Source of the DNA: Variovorax sp. WS11
GTDB taxonomy: Bacteria; Pseudomonadota; Gammaproteobacteria; Burkholderiales; Burkholderiaceae_C
Direction of reading: 5' to 3'
Assembly (NCBI RefSeq): GCF_010499245.1
Contig: NZ_JAAGOW010000004.1
Coordinates: 744,001-808,000, forward strand
DNA length: 64,000 nucleotides
Below the pieces are notes generated by a model. The model was not told where the DNA came from. It ran no database searches and worked only from the letters and a program-made list of their open reading frames with translations. Numbering within the stretch: the first letter of the stretch is position 1; the number at the start of each line of letters is the position of its first letter. Below are positions 9,338-17,625 of this stretch, in pieces. The position numbers and the translations under genes are program-made.

Positions 9338-9613
9338 GTAGACAGGGCAAGTATCCGTCACCCATTTCACCCGCTGTTCGCCAAGACCTTCGACGTAGTC
9401 AAGCGCCGACGCGTGTCCGGTGTGGACACGCTGACGCTGCGGCATTCTGAGCACGGCACGCTGACGGTTCCACGCGAGTGGACAGACCTGGCCGATCCGG
9501 ACCCCTTGGTCACACCAGGGCAAACCGCGGCGCGCCTGAACGCGCGTCGCTTGCTCGAGCTGGCTGCGTTGCTGCGAGAACTCAACGCTCGCGAACCCGC
9601 CGCCGAGACTTGA
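9338..9613 (+). CDS. DUF5372-like small protein of element A
   Basis: This encodes about 90 residues containing IRHPFHPLFAKTFDVVKRR, GVDTLTLRH and EWTDLADPDP. It aligns along its length with the protein at 21875-22156 (IRHPFHP, GVDTLILRD, EWTDLAAPNP). No ATG, GTG or TTG lies in frame near the homologous N-terminus, so the start is uncertain; translation may rely on an unusual start or on the interrupted host frame. Proteins of this kind accompany DUF6788 and large serine recombinases. Its biochemical role is unknown. Confidence 0.55.
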   Translation, partial: VDRASIRHPFHPLFAKTFDVVKRRRVSGVDTLTLRHSEHGTLTVPREWTDLADPDPLVTPGQTAARLNARRLLELAALLRELNAREPAAET

Positions 9614-9669
9614 CGGGGAGCGCACAATGGTGGCACTATCAGTACAGTCTTATACGTGTTCTGACAAAG

Positions 9670-10002
9670 ATGGAGAACAAGACCTCCTCCTCTCTTCGGA
9701 GACGCCGTGCGCAGCTGCTACGCACGCTGCCGTCCATGGAACACCTGTTGCGCGGCTCGATCATCGAGCGCTACCTGCGTTGTGGGAAACCAGGGTGCAA
9801 GTGCGCCCAAGGCGAAGGTCACGGTCCCAAGTACTACCTCTCGGTGAGTTTCCCTGGCCAGCGTCCGCAGATGAGCTACGTGCCCCAGGGCGACTACGAG
9901 GCAGTCAGCCAGCACCTGTCGAACTACCAGCTGCTTCGCACCGCCATCGAAGAGATCTGCGAGATCAATCGCGAACTACTGCGCCGCAGAGAGGCGCTCT
10001 GA
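9670..10002 (+). CDS. DUF6788-like protein of element A
   Basis: This 110-residue protein has a basic N-terminus, GSIIERYLRCGKPGCKCAQG (a Cx4CxC cluster), then GHGPKYYLSVSF and a helical C-terminus ending in ELLRRREAL. The protein at 22205-22537 has the same length and the same motifs. The cysteine cluster suggests metal binding and a DNA-binding accessory role for the recombinase; this is inference, as the family has no assigned function that I know of. Confidence 0.75.
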   Translation: MENKTSSSLRRRRAQLLRTLPSMEHLLRGSIIERYLRCGKPGCKCAQGEGHGPKYYLSVSFPGQRPQMSYVPQGDYEAVSQHLSNYQLLRTAIEEICEINRELLRRREAL

Positions 10003-10020
10003 GATGCCGGGGCGGACGAG

Positions 10021-10141
10021 TTGAACCGTCGAGCCGCCCCCGCAATCGATACCGTAGCCGCTGGCGTGGTGCTCACCAGCATGGTCCAGAGTTGGCTCGA
10101 CGCTCACCGCAACTGCGATCCATTGGCGACGGAGGCGAGCG
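10021..10141 (+). other. conserved small frame between DUF6788 and the recombinase (element A)
   Basis: A frame beginning with TTG at 10021 is open through this interval and continues in a second frame over the start of the recombinase as far as 10632. Its first ~40 codons (AIDTVAAGVVLTSMVQSWL, then EASDE) resemble the equivalent stretch of element B at 22547-22676 (PIDLSVGATLLANMLIAMI, then EACDE). Conservation in a spacer suggests a real small protein, but the evidence is only this one comparison. Confidence 0.35.
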
Positions 10142-12205
10142 ATGAACGGCAAGATCACCGAGGAGCACCGGCGCAAGCCGGCGTACGTGTACATACGTCA
10201 ATCGACCCCGAGTCAGGTGCGTCATCATCAGGAGAGCACCCAGCGCCAGTACGCGCTGCGGGAACGGGCGTTGGAACTGGGATGGGAGGAGAGTGCGATA
10301 CGGGTGCTCGATCGGGACCTGGGCCGCTCGGCGCAGACGGCGGGTCGGGAGGACTTCAAGACCTTGGTGGCAGACGTGTCGATGGGACAGGTGGGAGCGG
10401 TGTTTGCTCTGGAGGCGTCGAGACTGGCCCGCTCCAACGTGGATTGGCACCGCCTGCTACAACTTTGCGCGTTCACCGACACGCTGGTCATCGACGCGGA
10501 CGGCTGCTACAACCCTGCCGACTTCAACGACGGGCTGTTGCTCGGGCTCAAGGGCACCATGGCGCAAGCCGAACTGCACTTCTTGCGCGCCCGCCTCCAG
10601 GGTGGCAAGCTGAACAAGGCCAAGCGCGGTGAACTGCGTGTCCCACTGCCGGTGGGACTTTGCTACGACGCACGAGGCCAGGTCGTTGTGGATTCGGATC
10701 AGGAGGTGCGTGGCGCCATTGCACTGATCTTCCGGCAGTTCCAGGCAAGCGGCAGTGCCCACGCGGTGATGCAGTGGTTCGTCACCCACCAGCTTCGCTT
10801 CCCCAAGAGGCGCCACGGCGGCGTGTGGAACGGCAAGCTGGAATGGGGAGATCTGACTTACGAGCGCACCTTGCAAGTGTTGAAGAACCCGTCCTATGCG
10901 GGGGCCTACACCTTCGGTCGGCATCAATGCCAGCGGGGGCTCACGCCCGACGGGGAAGTTCGCAGCCATATCAAGACGGTCGAGCGCTCACAGTGGCGGG
11001 TGCTGTTGCTCAACCATCATGAAGGATTTGTTGACTGGGAGCAGTTCGAGCGCAATCAACTGCGCTTGGAAAAGAACCGTACCAGCGTGCCGCCGATGAT
11101 TCCGGGAGGAGCGCCACGCGAAGGTGCCGCGCTGTTGCAAGGCCTGCTGATGTGCGGCAAATGCGGGCGTCGGCTGTGCGTGCGCTACAGCGGCAATGGC
11201 GGGCTCTACCCCACCTATCTCTGCGGCGCCAAGCACCGCGAAGGCCTGTCAACCAAAGACTGCATGAGCGTACGGTGCGACCCCCTAGATGTGGCCGTTG
11301 CCGAGCAGGTGCTCGACGCACTACAACCAGCCGAATTGGAACTCGCCATGAGCGTGCTGACGAATCTGGAGGGACGTGATCAAGCGCTCATGCACCAATG
11401 GAGAATGCGCCTCGAGCGCGCCGAGTACGAGGCAGCCCTGGCGGAGCGGCGATACCAGGAGGCCGATCCCAGCAATCGTCTGGTCACCAGTACCTTGGAG
11501 CGTTGGTGGAATGAGGCGCTATTGCGCGTGGAAGAAATAAAACATCAGAAAGCCGAGGCCCAACATCGCACGGCGCAGGTGATCACCGAGGAGCAAAGAG
11601 CTGAGGTGATGACGCTGGCGCGGGAGCTGCCGCGCCTATGGAATGCCCCCAGCACTTCAGCCAAGGATCGCAAGCGAATGCTACGTTTGCTAATCAAAGA
11701 TATTACCGTCGAGAAACGTCTGGCGCCCAAGCAGGCGGTGCTGCACATCCGATGGCAAGGCGGCGCCTGCAGCGACGTGACCGTAGAACTGCCGTTGCCG
11801 CTTGCCGACCGCGTTCGCTGCTGCGAAGTTACAGTAGCTCGTGTGCGAGCGCTTGCGCGCAATCTGAGCGATGCGCTGATTGCGCAGCAACTCAACCGAG
11901 AGAGAGTCAGAAGCCCACTTGGCAAGGTATTTAACGACTCGATGGTCAGATGGATTCGCTGGCGCCACGCAATCCCCGCACCTATGCTCAAGAAGGCCGA
12001 GGAATTGACTGTTCCGCAGATCGCAAAGCGCTTCGGAGTCAGCGTCAGCAAGGTCCATTATTGGATTGCACGCAAGATACTCGCTGCACGTCAGCTGAAG
12101 TCGAGAGGGCCATACTGGATCACGCTCGATGAGCTCACCGAGCGAAAGCTACGAGCGAGCCAACCGCAAGGATCGAAAAGCGCTGCTGTGAGAGGTGCAA
12201 TATGA
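10142..12205 (+). CDS. large serine recombinase of element A
   Basis: This 687-residue recombinase has the resolvase catalytic domain first (YIRQSTPSQV carries the nucleophile Ser; DRDLGRSA and ALEASRLARS follow). Next come the recombinase domain (about 185-290), a zinc ribbon (CGKCGRRLCVR with a distal C), a coiled-coil region and a C-terminal helix-turn-helix (LTVPQIAKRFGVSVSKVHYW). It is the only obvious enzyme of element A and is expected to integrate and excise it. It is clearly paralogous to the recombinase at 22677-24773. The stop codon lies only 13 bp from the element's right boundary. Confidence 0.93.
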   Translation: MNGKITEEHRRKPAYVYIRQSTPSQVRHHQESTQRQYALRERALELGWEESAIRVLDRDLGRSAQTAGREDFKTLVADVSMGQVGAVFALEASRLARSNVDWHRLLQLCAFTDTLVIDADGCYNPADFNDGLLLGLKGTMAQAELHFLRARLQGGKLNKAKRGELRVPLPVGLCYDARGQVVVDSDQEVRGAIALIFRQFQASGSAHAVMQWFVTHQLRFPKRRHGGVWNGKLEWGDLTYERTLQVLKNPSYAGAYTFGRHQCQRGLTPDGEVRSHIKTVERSQWRVLLLNHHEGFVDWEQFERNQLRLEKNRTSVPPMIPGGAPREGAALLQGLLMCGKCGRRLCVRYSGNGGLYPTYLCGAKHREGLSTKDCMSVRCDPLDVAVAEQVLDALQPAELELAMSVLTNLEGRDQALMHQWRMRLERAEYEAALAERRYQEADPSNRLVTSTLERWWNEALLRVEEIKHQKAEAQHRTAQVITEEQRAEVMTLARELPRLWNAPSTSAKDRKRMLRLLIKDITVEKRLAPKQAVLHIRWQGGACSDVTVELPLPLADRVRCCEVTVARVRALARNLSDALIAQQLNRERVRSPLGKVFNDSMVRWIRWRHAIPAPMLKKAEELTVPQIAKRFGVSVSKVHYWIARKILAARQLKSRGPYWITLDELTERKLRASQPQGSKSAAVRGAI

Positions 12206-12218
12206 AATCATCGTCAAG

Positions 12219-12890
12219 AGCCTGGAGCAGCAATCGCAACTGAGCGTGCATCGAGTGCGACAGGGATTTGTCGAGCAGCGCACCGCAACCATCAACCGAA
12301 TTCGCGGGTTACTCAGCGAGTTCGGCATCGTGCTCCCGCTCAAGGCGTCGACGGTGCGCAGCCAAGCCATGGCGTGCCTGGAGGATCTGCCCGGCTGGAG
12401 CAATACCGTCGTCGGCGATCTGCTCAGCGAATTGACGCGGCTGGACGAGCGGATCGCGCTCTATGACCGACACATCGGACAGATGGCGCGCGCCGATGCC
12501 CGAGCTCAGCAACTCATGCTTCTGCCAGGGATCGGCCAAACCACCGCCACTGCAATGGTTGCGATGATCGGCAACGGTCATGAGTTCAGGTGTGGTCGCC
12601 AGTTTGCCGCCTGGCTTGGCCTAGTGCCCAGCCAGTACAGCTCGGGCGGCAAGGCGCGACTGGGGCACATCACGAAGACAGGGGACTCGTACATGCGATC
12701 GCTGCTGGTTCTGGGTGCCCGTGCGGTACTCCATGCTGCTCAGAACAAAACCGACGGCCTCAGCCGATGGGCGGCGGCGCTGTTCTCGCGACGCGGCTAC
12801 TGGCGTGCGATCGTGGCCATCGCTGCAAAGAACGCGCGTATGGCCTGGGCCGTACTCTCCCGAAGGGAGCAGTTCACGATGCTGTTGTAG
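12219..12890 (+). pseudogene. IS110-family transposase, C-terminal part (interrupted)
   Basis: This is the remaining ~223 residues of the transposase that begins at 8956: SLEQQSQLSVHRVRQGFVEQ, a central coiled-coil region, then the Tnp_IS116/IS110/IS902 domain with LMLLPGIGQTTATAM, FAAWLGLVPSQYSSGGK and LGHITKTGDSYMRSLL. The catalytic serine region (SSGGK) is intact, so the gene would be whole if element A were excised precisely. An apparent ATG at 12203 is an artefact of the junction. Confidence 0.88.
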
Positions 12891-13265
12891 CCTCGGATCG
12901 CCATTCCCACGGGGGCATCGAAACCCCCATTTCCACCGCCGCTTGACGGCTCGTCGTGATGAACCAAGGTTGGACCTGCGCGGGGAGTGCCTGAAACTGT
13001 GTCGGAGGGTCAACGCCATCCTCGAAGAGTGAGTGAACGAGGTCTCCGCGCGCGTCTTTCATCAGGGTCCGCAGCAAAAATGCATGCTGCAACATGACCG
13101 TTTGTAGACCAGCCAGTCCGCACCCTTGTCTCGCGTCCGCCTGTTCAACGGCCCTACTCGTCGATCCCACTCCCCAGCGATCGCGCATGCGTGATTGCTG
13201 TGCCGAATATTGCTTGCAATTGGGTGAGGCCCTTGTAGACCACAGTTGGTTTTTGCTACGGTTGA
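12891..13265. other. non-coding stretch downstream of IS110
   Basis: No convincing gene is visible here. It probably contains the right end of the IS110 and the promoter-distal flank of the catabolic operon that ends at 13266. Short open frames exist on both strands but none has a recognisable domain or ribosome site. Confidence 0.4.
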
Positions 13266-14057
13266 CTATTGTGCTGTCCATCCTCCGTCCATCGCCAAGC
13301 TGACGCCTGTTATGTTGTCGGCAGCAGAACTGACCAGGAAGCGAACTGCGCCGGCAACTTGGTCTGTGGTCGTGAATCGGCAAGTCGGTTCCTTTTCGGA
13401 CAGCATCGAGCTGACCACCTCGTCTCGGCCGCTGTTCGATCGCTCCATCCGCAGAGCGATCTGGGCCTCGACCAGGGGCGTCAGAACCCAACCGGGACAG
13501 ATGGCGTTGCAGGTGATACCGGCTTTCGCATTCTCAAGCGCAGTGGCCTTGGTCAAGCCCACCACCCCATGCTTCGCTGCGACATAGGCAGCTTTCTCCT
13601 GCGAGGCAACGAGACCGTGCACGGAGGCAATGTTGACAATGCGGCCATAGCCTTTCGCCTGCATTGCGGGCAGCGCCGCTCGCGTGGCGTGGAACACCGC
13701 GCTGAGATTGATGGCCAGCACGTCGTCCCAGCTTTCCGGGGAGAAGCTCTCGATCCTGTCGATGTGCTGGATGCCAGCGTTGTTCACCAAAAGATCCAGG
13801 CTTCCGTAGGTTTCCTGAATCCCCCGGACGAGTCTGCGTGTCTCTTGCGGATCCCGCATGTCGGCATCGAAATGCCTCACGGGAAACTTCGCCCGCGCGT
13901 TCGTTGCATCCAGCGCCGCTTGGACTTGAATCGGATTGCCCTTTCCGTGCAGAGCCACTATCCAGCCATTCTCGGCCAAGGACTTCGAGATCTCCAACCC
14001 GATTCCGCTGGTGGAGCCGGTGACCAACGCCACCCGGGCATTTGCTTGCTCTGTCAT
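13266..14057 (-). CDS. SDR-family oxidoreductase, 3-hydroxybutyrate dehydrogenase-like
   Basis: This 263-residue classical short-chain dehydrogenase has the cofactor motif TGSTSGIGLEI, NNAG (NNAGIQHID), a catalytic Ser in NIASVHGL and an intact YVAAK catalytic Tyr/Lys. The pattern closely resembles D-3-hydroxybutyrate dehydrogenases (CNAICPGWVLTPLVE, then a GR.EVVSSMLSEKEP-like lid). It is the last gene of the minus-strand operon that starts with a Bug-type binding protein and ends 1 bp from the preceding gene. It would oxidise a 3-hydroxyacid formed in the pathway; the substrate is inferred. Confidence 0.82.
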   Translation of the reverse strand: MTEQANARVALVTGSTSGIGLEISKSLAENGWIVALHGKGNPIQVQAALDATNARAKFPVRHFDADMRDPQETRRLVRGIQETYGSLDLLVNNAGIQHIDRIESFSPESWDDVLAINLSAVFHATRAALPAMQAKGYGRIVNIASVHGLVASQEKAAYVAAKHGVVGLTKATALENAKAGITCNAICPGWVLTPLVEAQIALRMERSNSGRDEVVSSMLSEKEPTCRFTTTDQVAGAVRFLVSSAADNITGVSLAMDGGWTAQ

Positions 14058-14058
14058 C

Positions 14059-15054
14059 TCACTGGTCCGATACCTGCACTATCACGGCGCCTGACCTGTT
14101 GCCGGACTCGACGATCTCGTGCGCCCGTGCGCATTCTTTGAGAGGAATGACGGTTGAAACAGCCACGTCAAGCGCGCCGGTCGAGAGCAACTGGTTGATG
14201 CGGTCGGCCGCCGCGCCCCTTTCCTGATTCGTCAGGAGGTAGACCAGCAGAAGCTCCAGCCGCACCCCCTTGAACATCAAGGTGTAGAAAGGCAACTCGG
14301 GCTTTTGTGTCTTGGCGGAGCCGTACGCGACAACGGTGCTTCGTTCGGACAGAAGATCCGCGACGGCCTGGATGTTGTCGCCGAACTCCACTTCGACCAC
14401 ATGGTCGAGGGATCGGCCGTCTGTGGCGCGAAGCACCTCTTCGACCAGGTGAGCGCTTTTGTAGTCCACGAACGCATGTGCACCCAGTCGAAGAATCCGC
14501 TCCCTGTCGGTCAGGCTTCCCGATGCCACCACGAAGGCTCCCGACTGCCTGGCGAACTGAACCGCGAGACTGCCGACCGTGCCACCGCCTCCACTCACCA
14601 GCACGACTTTGCCTTCGACAGGTCTGTAGCCTGCGACGGCGTGGCAGGCAGTCAGTGCCGGGATGCCCAGTGCTGCCCCGACGTCGAAGGGCACAGAGTC
14701 GGGCAAGGAGAAAGCCAGGGATTCGTCGATGACGAGGAACTCCGCTGCTGTGCCCCGGGCACGTCTCCACTGGGCATTGGCGACCCAGACACGGTCACCC
14801 GGGGTGAAGCGGCTCGACGGCCCGCCCAGCTCCTCGATGATCCCGGCGCCGTCGCTGTGCGGAATGATCTGCGGGTAGGCCATGGAACTCTTGCCGCCCC
14901 GCAGGCCAGCACGGGCCTTGACGTCGGAGGGGTTGACGCCCGATGCGCGAAGCCGCACCAGAACTTCGCCAGGCCCCGGCGTCGGCATCGGTCTTTCGCC
15001 GTACTGCAGCACGGTGCGCGCAGGCCCTACGTTTTCATACCAGACTGCTTTCAT
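14059..15054 (-). CDS. NADPH:quinone oxidoreductase-like MDR protein
   Basis: This 331-residue zinc-independent medium-chain dehydrogenase/reductase has an N-terminal GroES-like domain (ASGVNPSDVKARAG). A Rossmann domain with SGGGGTVGSLAVQFARQ binds NADPH, and no structural-zinc cysteine cluster is present. Family members reduce quinones or the double bond of enones. It sits between the SDR and the fumarylacetoacetase with gaps of 1 and 12 bp, so it belongs to the same transcript and probably handles an unsaturated ketone intermediate. Confidence 0.85.
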   Translation of the reverse strand: MKAVWYENVGPARTVLQYGERPMPTPGPGEVLVRLRASGVNPSDVKARAGLRGGKSSMAYPQIIPHSDGAGIIEELGGPSSRFTPGDRVWVANAQWRRARGTAAEFLVIDESLAFSLPDSVPFDVGAALGIPALTACHAVAGYRPVEGKVVLVSGGGGTVGSLAVQFARQSGAFVVASGSLTDRERILRLGAHAFVDYKSAHLVEEVLRATDGRSLDHVVEVEFGDNIQAVADLLSERSTVVAYGSAKTQKPELPFYTLMFKGVRLELLLVYLLTNQERGAAADRINQLLSTGALDVAVSTVIPLKECARAHEIVESGNRSGAVIVQVSDQ

Positions 15055-15066
15055 CGTATCAGCACC

Positions 15067-16389
15067 TTAAATTTGCCGTGCAGGGGTGACGGTTGCGAAG
15101 TTGGACCCGAAGCCAATGCGCCGAAAGTCCCCGCGTTCGCACCATCCCTGCAGGATGATTTTGTCGCCGTCTTCCACGAAGCTGCGCTCCTCGCCATTGC
15201 CCAGATCGAGGGGCTTGCGGCCCGCTTGGCTCAGCTCTATGAGCGATCCAGCGTTCTCGGGTTGCGGATCCGATATCGTGCCTGTTCCCAGCAAGTCGCC
15301 CACGCGCAGATTGCATCCTCCCGCCGTGTGGTGGGTGAGCATCTGCGCGACTGTCCAGTACTGATGAGCGAAGTTGGTCGTGCACAACACGCGCGGATCG
15401 GAGCCGGATGCACGCATCGCAGCGGTCTCGACCGACACCTTCAGGCGAATGTCGAATGCACCTCGTTCTCTGTTGGCGGGACTGTCGAGATAGGGGAGCA
15501 CCGCAGGGCCGTCGAGCACCCTCTCCACAGCGCTCCTGAAGGGTGCGAGCGCTTCCAGCGTCACGATCCACGGTGATAGGGTGCTTGCGAAATTCTTTGC
15601 CTGGAACGGTCCCAGCGGGGTCATCTCCCAAGCCTGGATGTCGCGCGCCGACCAATCGTTCAACAGGCAGATTCCGAACACGCTGTCCTCGGCCTCGGTG
15701 ATCCCGACAGGCTCTCCTAAGGCGTTCTCCCGGCCGACGAAGACGCCCAGTTCGAGTTCGAAGTCCAAGCGGCGGGTCGGACGATACACAGGGGTCCCCG
15801 TGGTCTCATCAAGGACCTGACCGTGGGGTCGGGGGAACTGGTGGCCCGTCATCCCGATTGAGGATGCGCGGCCATGGTAGGCCATGGGCAGCCACTGGAA
15901 GGCGCGCGCCAATTTGTACGCGGGGTCCAGCAGGAGCCCCCCATTGATTGCGTGATGGATCGACGTGAAGTAGTCAGTGTAGTCGCCAATCGCGACCGGC
16001 ACCGCATGTTCCACTGCTGTCTGCAATACGAGGCATTTGCGAGCGGCGTCGACGGTCTCCGGCGCCGCGTTCGCGTTCAGAAGGTCGAACGCAGCATGTC
16101 GAAGCGCCTGCCAAGCCGGAGCGCCCATCGCCATGAAGCGGTTGAGCGTCGCATCGAGGCATGCGCTGGCGGCTTGCAGCGCCAGCCCATCGAGGAGTCC
16201 GCTGGCATGCAGCCGTCCGAGGTCGAGCACGCTGTCGCCGATCGCAACGCCCGCGTGGAACGGCTCCTGGCTGCTGGTGCGAAAAACGCCGTACGGCAGG
16301 TTTTGGATCGGGAAATCGCAAAGCGGCTCGTTTGCAGCAGCCACCCAGCTTCGCGCCCCGGGATCGTGGGTTCGATTCAGCGAGTTCAT
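15067..16389 (-). CDS. fahA: fumarylacetoacetase-type hydrolase
   Basis: This 440-residue protein matches full-length fumarylacetoacetate hydrolase. The N-terminal SH3-like domain includes LPYGVF; the catalytic part includes DYTDYFTSIHHA (metal Asp and general-base His), ELELGVFVG and LLNDWSARDIQAWE. It cleaves a C-C bond in a beta-diketo acid to give an acid and acetoacetate. No homogentisate dioxygenase or maleylacetoacetate isomerase is nearby, so the substrate may be a different beta-diketone. I chose the ATG giving MNSLNRTHD, 5 bp after the upstream stop; a TTG 9 bp earlier overlaps that stop. Confidence 0.88.
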   Translation of the reverse strand: MNSLNRTHDPGARSWVAAANEPLCDFPIQNLPYGVFRTSSQEPFHAGVAIGDSVLDLGRLHASGLLDGLALQAASACLDATLNRFMAMGAPAWQALRHAAFDLLNANAAPETVDAARKCLVLQTAVEHAVPVAIGDYTDYFTSIHHAINGGLLLDPAYKLARAFQWLPMAYHGRASSIGMTGHQFPRPHGQVLDETTGTPVYRPTRRLDFELELGVFVGRENALGEPVGITEAEDSVFGICLLNDWSARDIQAWEMTPLGPFQAKNFASTLSPWIVTLEALAPFRSAVERVLDGPAVLPYLDSPANRERGAFDIRLKVSVETAAMRASGSDPRVLCTTNFAHQYWTVAQMLTHHTAGGCNLRVGDLLGTGTISDPQPENAGSLIELSQAGRKPLDLGNGEERSFVEDGDKIILQGWCERGDFRRIGFGSNFATVTPARQI

Positions 16390-16394
16390 GGCAT

Positions 16395-17624
16395 TCAATC
16401 GAAAGCTCCCGCCGCACTGCGCCGCGAGCGGAGTACGCCACTGGCCCGCAAGCTATCAATGTCCGCAGGGTTCCAGCCCAGTTCATGAAGAATGTCCTCG
16501 TTGCTCTCGCCCTGAAAATAGGGAAGACCCGGGGCCGGCAGCACTGCATCGCCGAAGCGCCAGGGTGCGCCGGGCATGCGCAGCCTGCCTCCGTTGCGGT
16601 CGTCGACTTCGACCACGGCGCCCCAATGGGCGGCCCACTCAGATTCGGCGAGTTCAGCGGTAGTACGCACTACGCCGATCGCCAGGCCTGCTTCACTCAC
16701 CTGGGCCTGCAGTTCGTCGAGATCGGAGAAGGTCAGGATCCAAGCGCGAACCTCATCCAGCAGCGGCTTGAGATTCTGGGCTCGAAGCTCTGGGGTAGCG
16801 TACTCCGGTCTCTTCAGCAGGTCGGTGCGTCGCATCATCGCGCAGTAGCTCAGGAACGTAGGGGTGAACACGGGGCTGGACGCGATCGTCAGTCTTCGCC
16901 CGTCTGGAAGCTCGAAGATCGGGGACTCGGGCGCGCCCAGCGCATATGGTTCGCCATTCGTCTCAAGCCCGGACATCAGCGCACCCGCGCGCTCATTAGC
17001 AGACAGCATCGTGGCGGCCATCGATACATCGACGTGCTGGCCCCGGCCGGTCCGCTCTCGATGCTGTAGCCCTGCAAGCACCGCGATCACGCCTTGCAAA
17101 CCGGTGTACACGTCCGCATGGCTGCACGAGTCGTTGCGAACATCGGCAAGCGCATCGCCGTAGTGATCGACGTTGATGGCTGTGAGGCCCGTTTCCGCCT
17201 GAACCGTTGGTGCAAAAGCTGGGCGATTGCGCCAAGGACCGGATTGCCCGTAGCCGCTCATCGAAACGTACACCGCCCTCGGATTCGTTTGCACAATGTC
17301 CTCGAAGCCCAGGCCGAAGCGTGCCAGTGTGCCCGGTCGGAAGTTCTCGACGATGACGTCGGCGGATCGGCAAAGCTCCTTGACGACTTCTCGTGCTTCG
17401 GGATAGTTCAGATCCAGGCTGATGTTGCGCTTGCCCGCGTTCTGTTGAACGAAGTACAGCGACATGTTGTCGACGTATGGAACCCCGGCACGGCCCACGT
17501 CGCCGGCTGGAGGTTCGATCTTGATGACGTCTGCGCCCAGATCGCGCAACGTCTTCGTGCAGTGGGGACCGGCCAGCACCCGTGTGAAGTCGACGACACG
17601 GATGCCCGAGAGGGGAGCGCTCAT
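16395..17624 (-). CDS. CaiB/BaiF (family III) CoA-transferase
   Basis: This 409-residue family III CoA-transferase begins MSAPLSGIRVVDFTRVLAGP with the family's typical N-terminal fold. The catalytic Asp is kept in HADVYTGLQG, and FRPGTLARFGLG and GRGQHVDVS are family motifs. It should activate the operon's organic acid as a CoA thioester by transfer from another acyl-CoA. It starts 1 bp after the enoyl-CoA hydratase stop. The acid is unknown; a second, different family member lies at 56035. Confidence 0.9.
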   Translation of the reverse strand: MSAPLSGIRVVDFTRVLAGPHCTKTLRDLGADVIKIEPPAGDVGRAGVPYVDNMSLYFVQQNAGKRNISLDLNYPEAREVVKELCRSADVIVENFRPGTLARFGLGFEDIVQTNPRAVYVSMSGYGQSGPWRNRPAFAPTVQAETGLTAINVDHYGDALADVRNDSCSHADVYTGLQGVIAVLAGLQHRERTGRGQHVDVSMAATMLSANERAGALMSGLETNGEPYALGAPESPIFELPDGRRLTIASSPVFTPTFLSYCAMMRRTDLLKRPEYATPELRAQNLKPLLDEVRAWILTFSDLDELQAQVSEAGLAIGVVRTTAELAESEWAAHWGAVVEVDDRNGGRLRMPGAPWRFGDAVLPAPGLPYFQGESNEDILHELGWNPADIDSLRASGVLRSRRSAAGAFD

Positions 17625-17625
17625 G

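Larger units (their letters stand above)
9301..12218 (+). mobile_element. serine-recombinase element A (DUF5372-DUF6788-recombinase) inside an IS110 transposase gene
   Basis: This ~2.92-kb insertion is bounded by TCAAG on both sides (9296-9300 and 12214-12218). It carries a DUF5372-like ORF, a DUF6788 ORF, a small conserved ORF and a large serine recombinase, all on the plus strand. Removing it restores the IS110 gene. A homologous element of nearly the same size (21841-24796) sits in another IS110-family gene. The right ends of both copies are alike (GCTGTGAG..GTGC..TATGAA) and fall within ~25 bp of the recombinase stop. Confidence 0.8.

Noticed and set aside
9627-10145. 172-codon frame overlapping DUF6788
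   Set aside because: The overlapping 110-residue frame is conserved in both elements with clear motifs; this one is its shadow.
16390-16398. TTG start for the fumarylacetoacetase gene
   Set aside because: An ATG three codons later fits the family and avoids overlapping the upstream stop.
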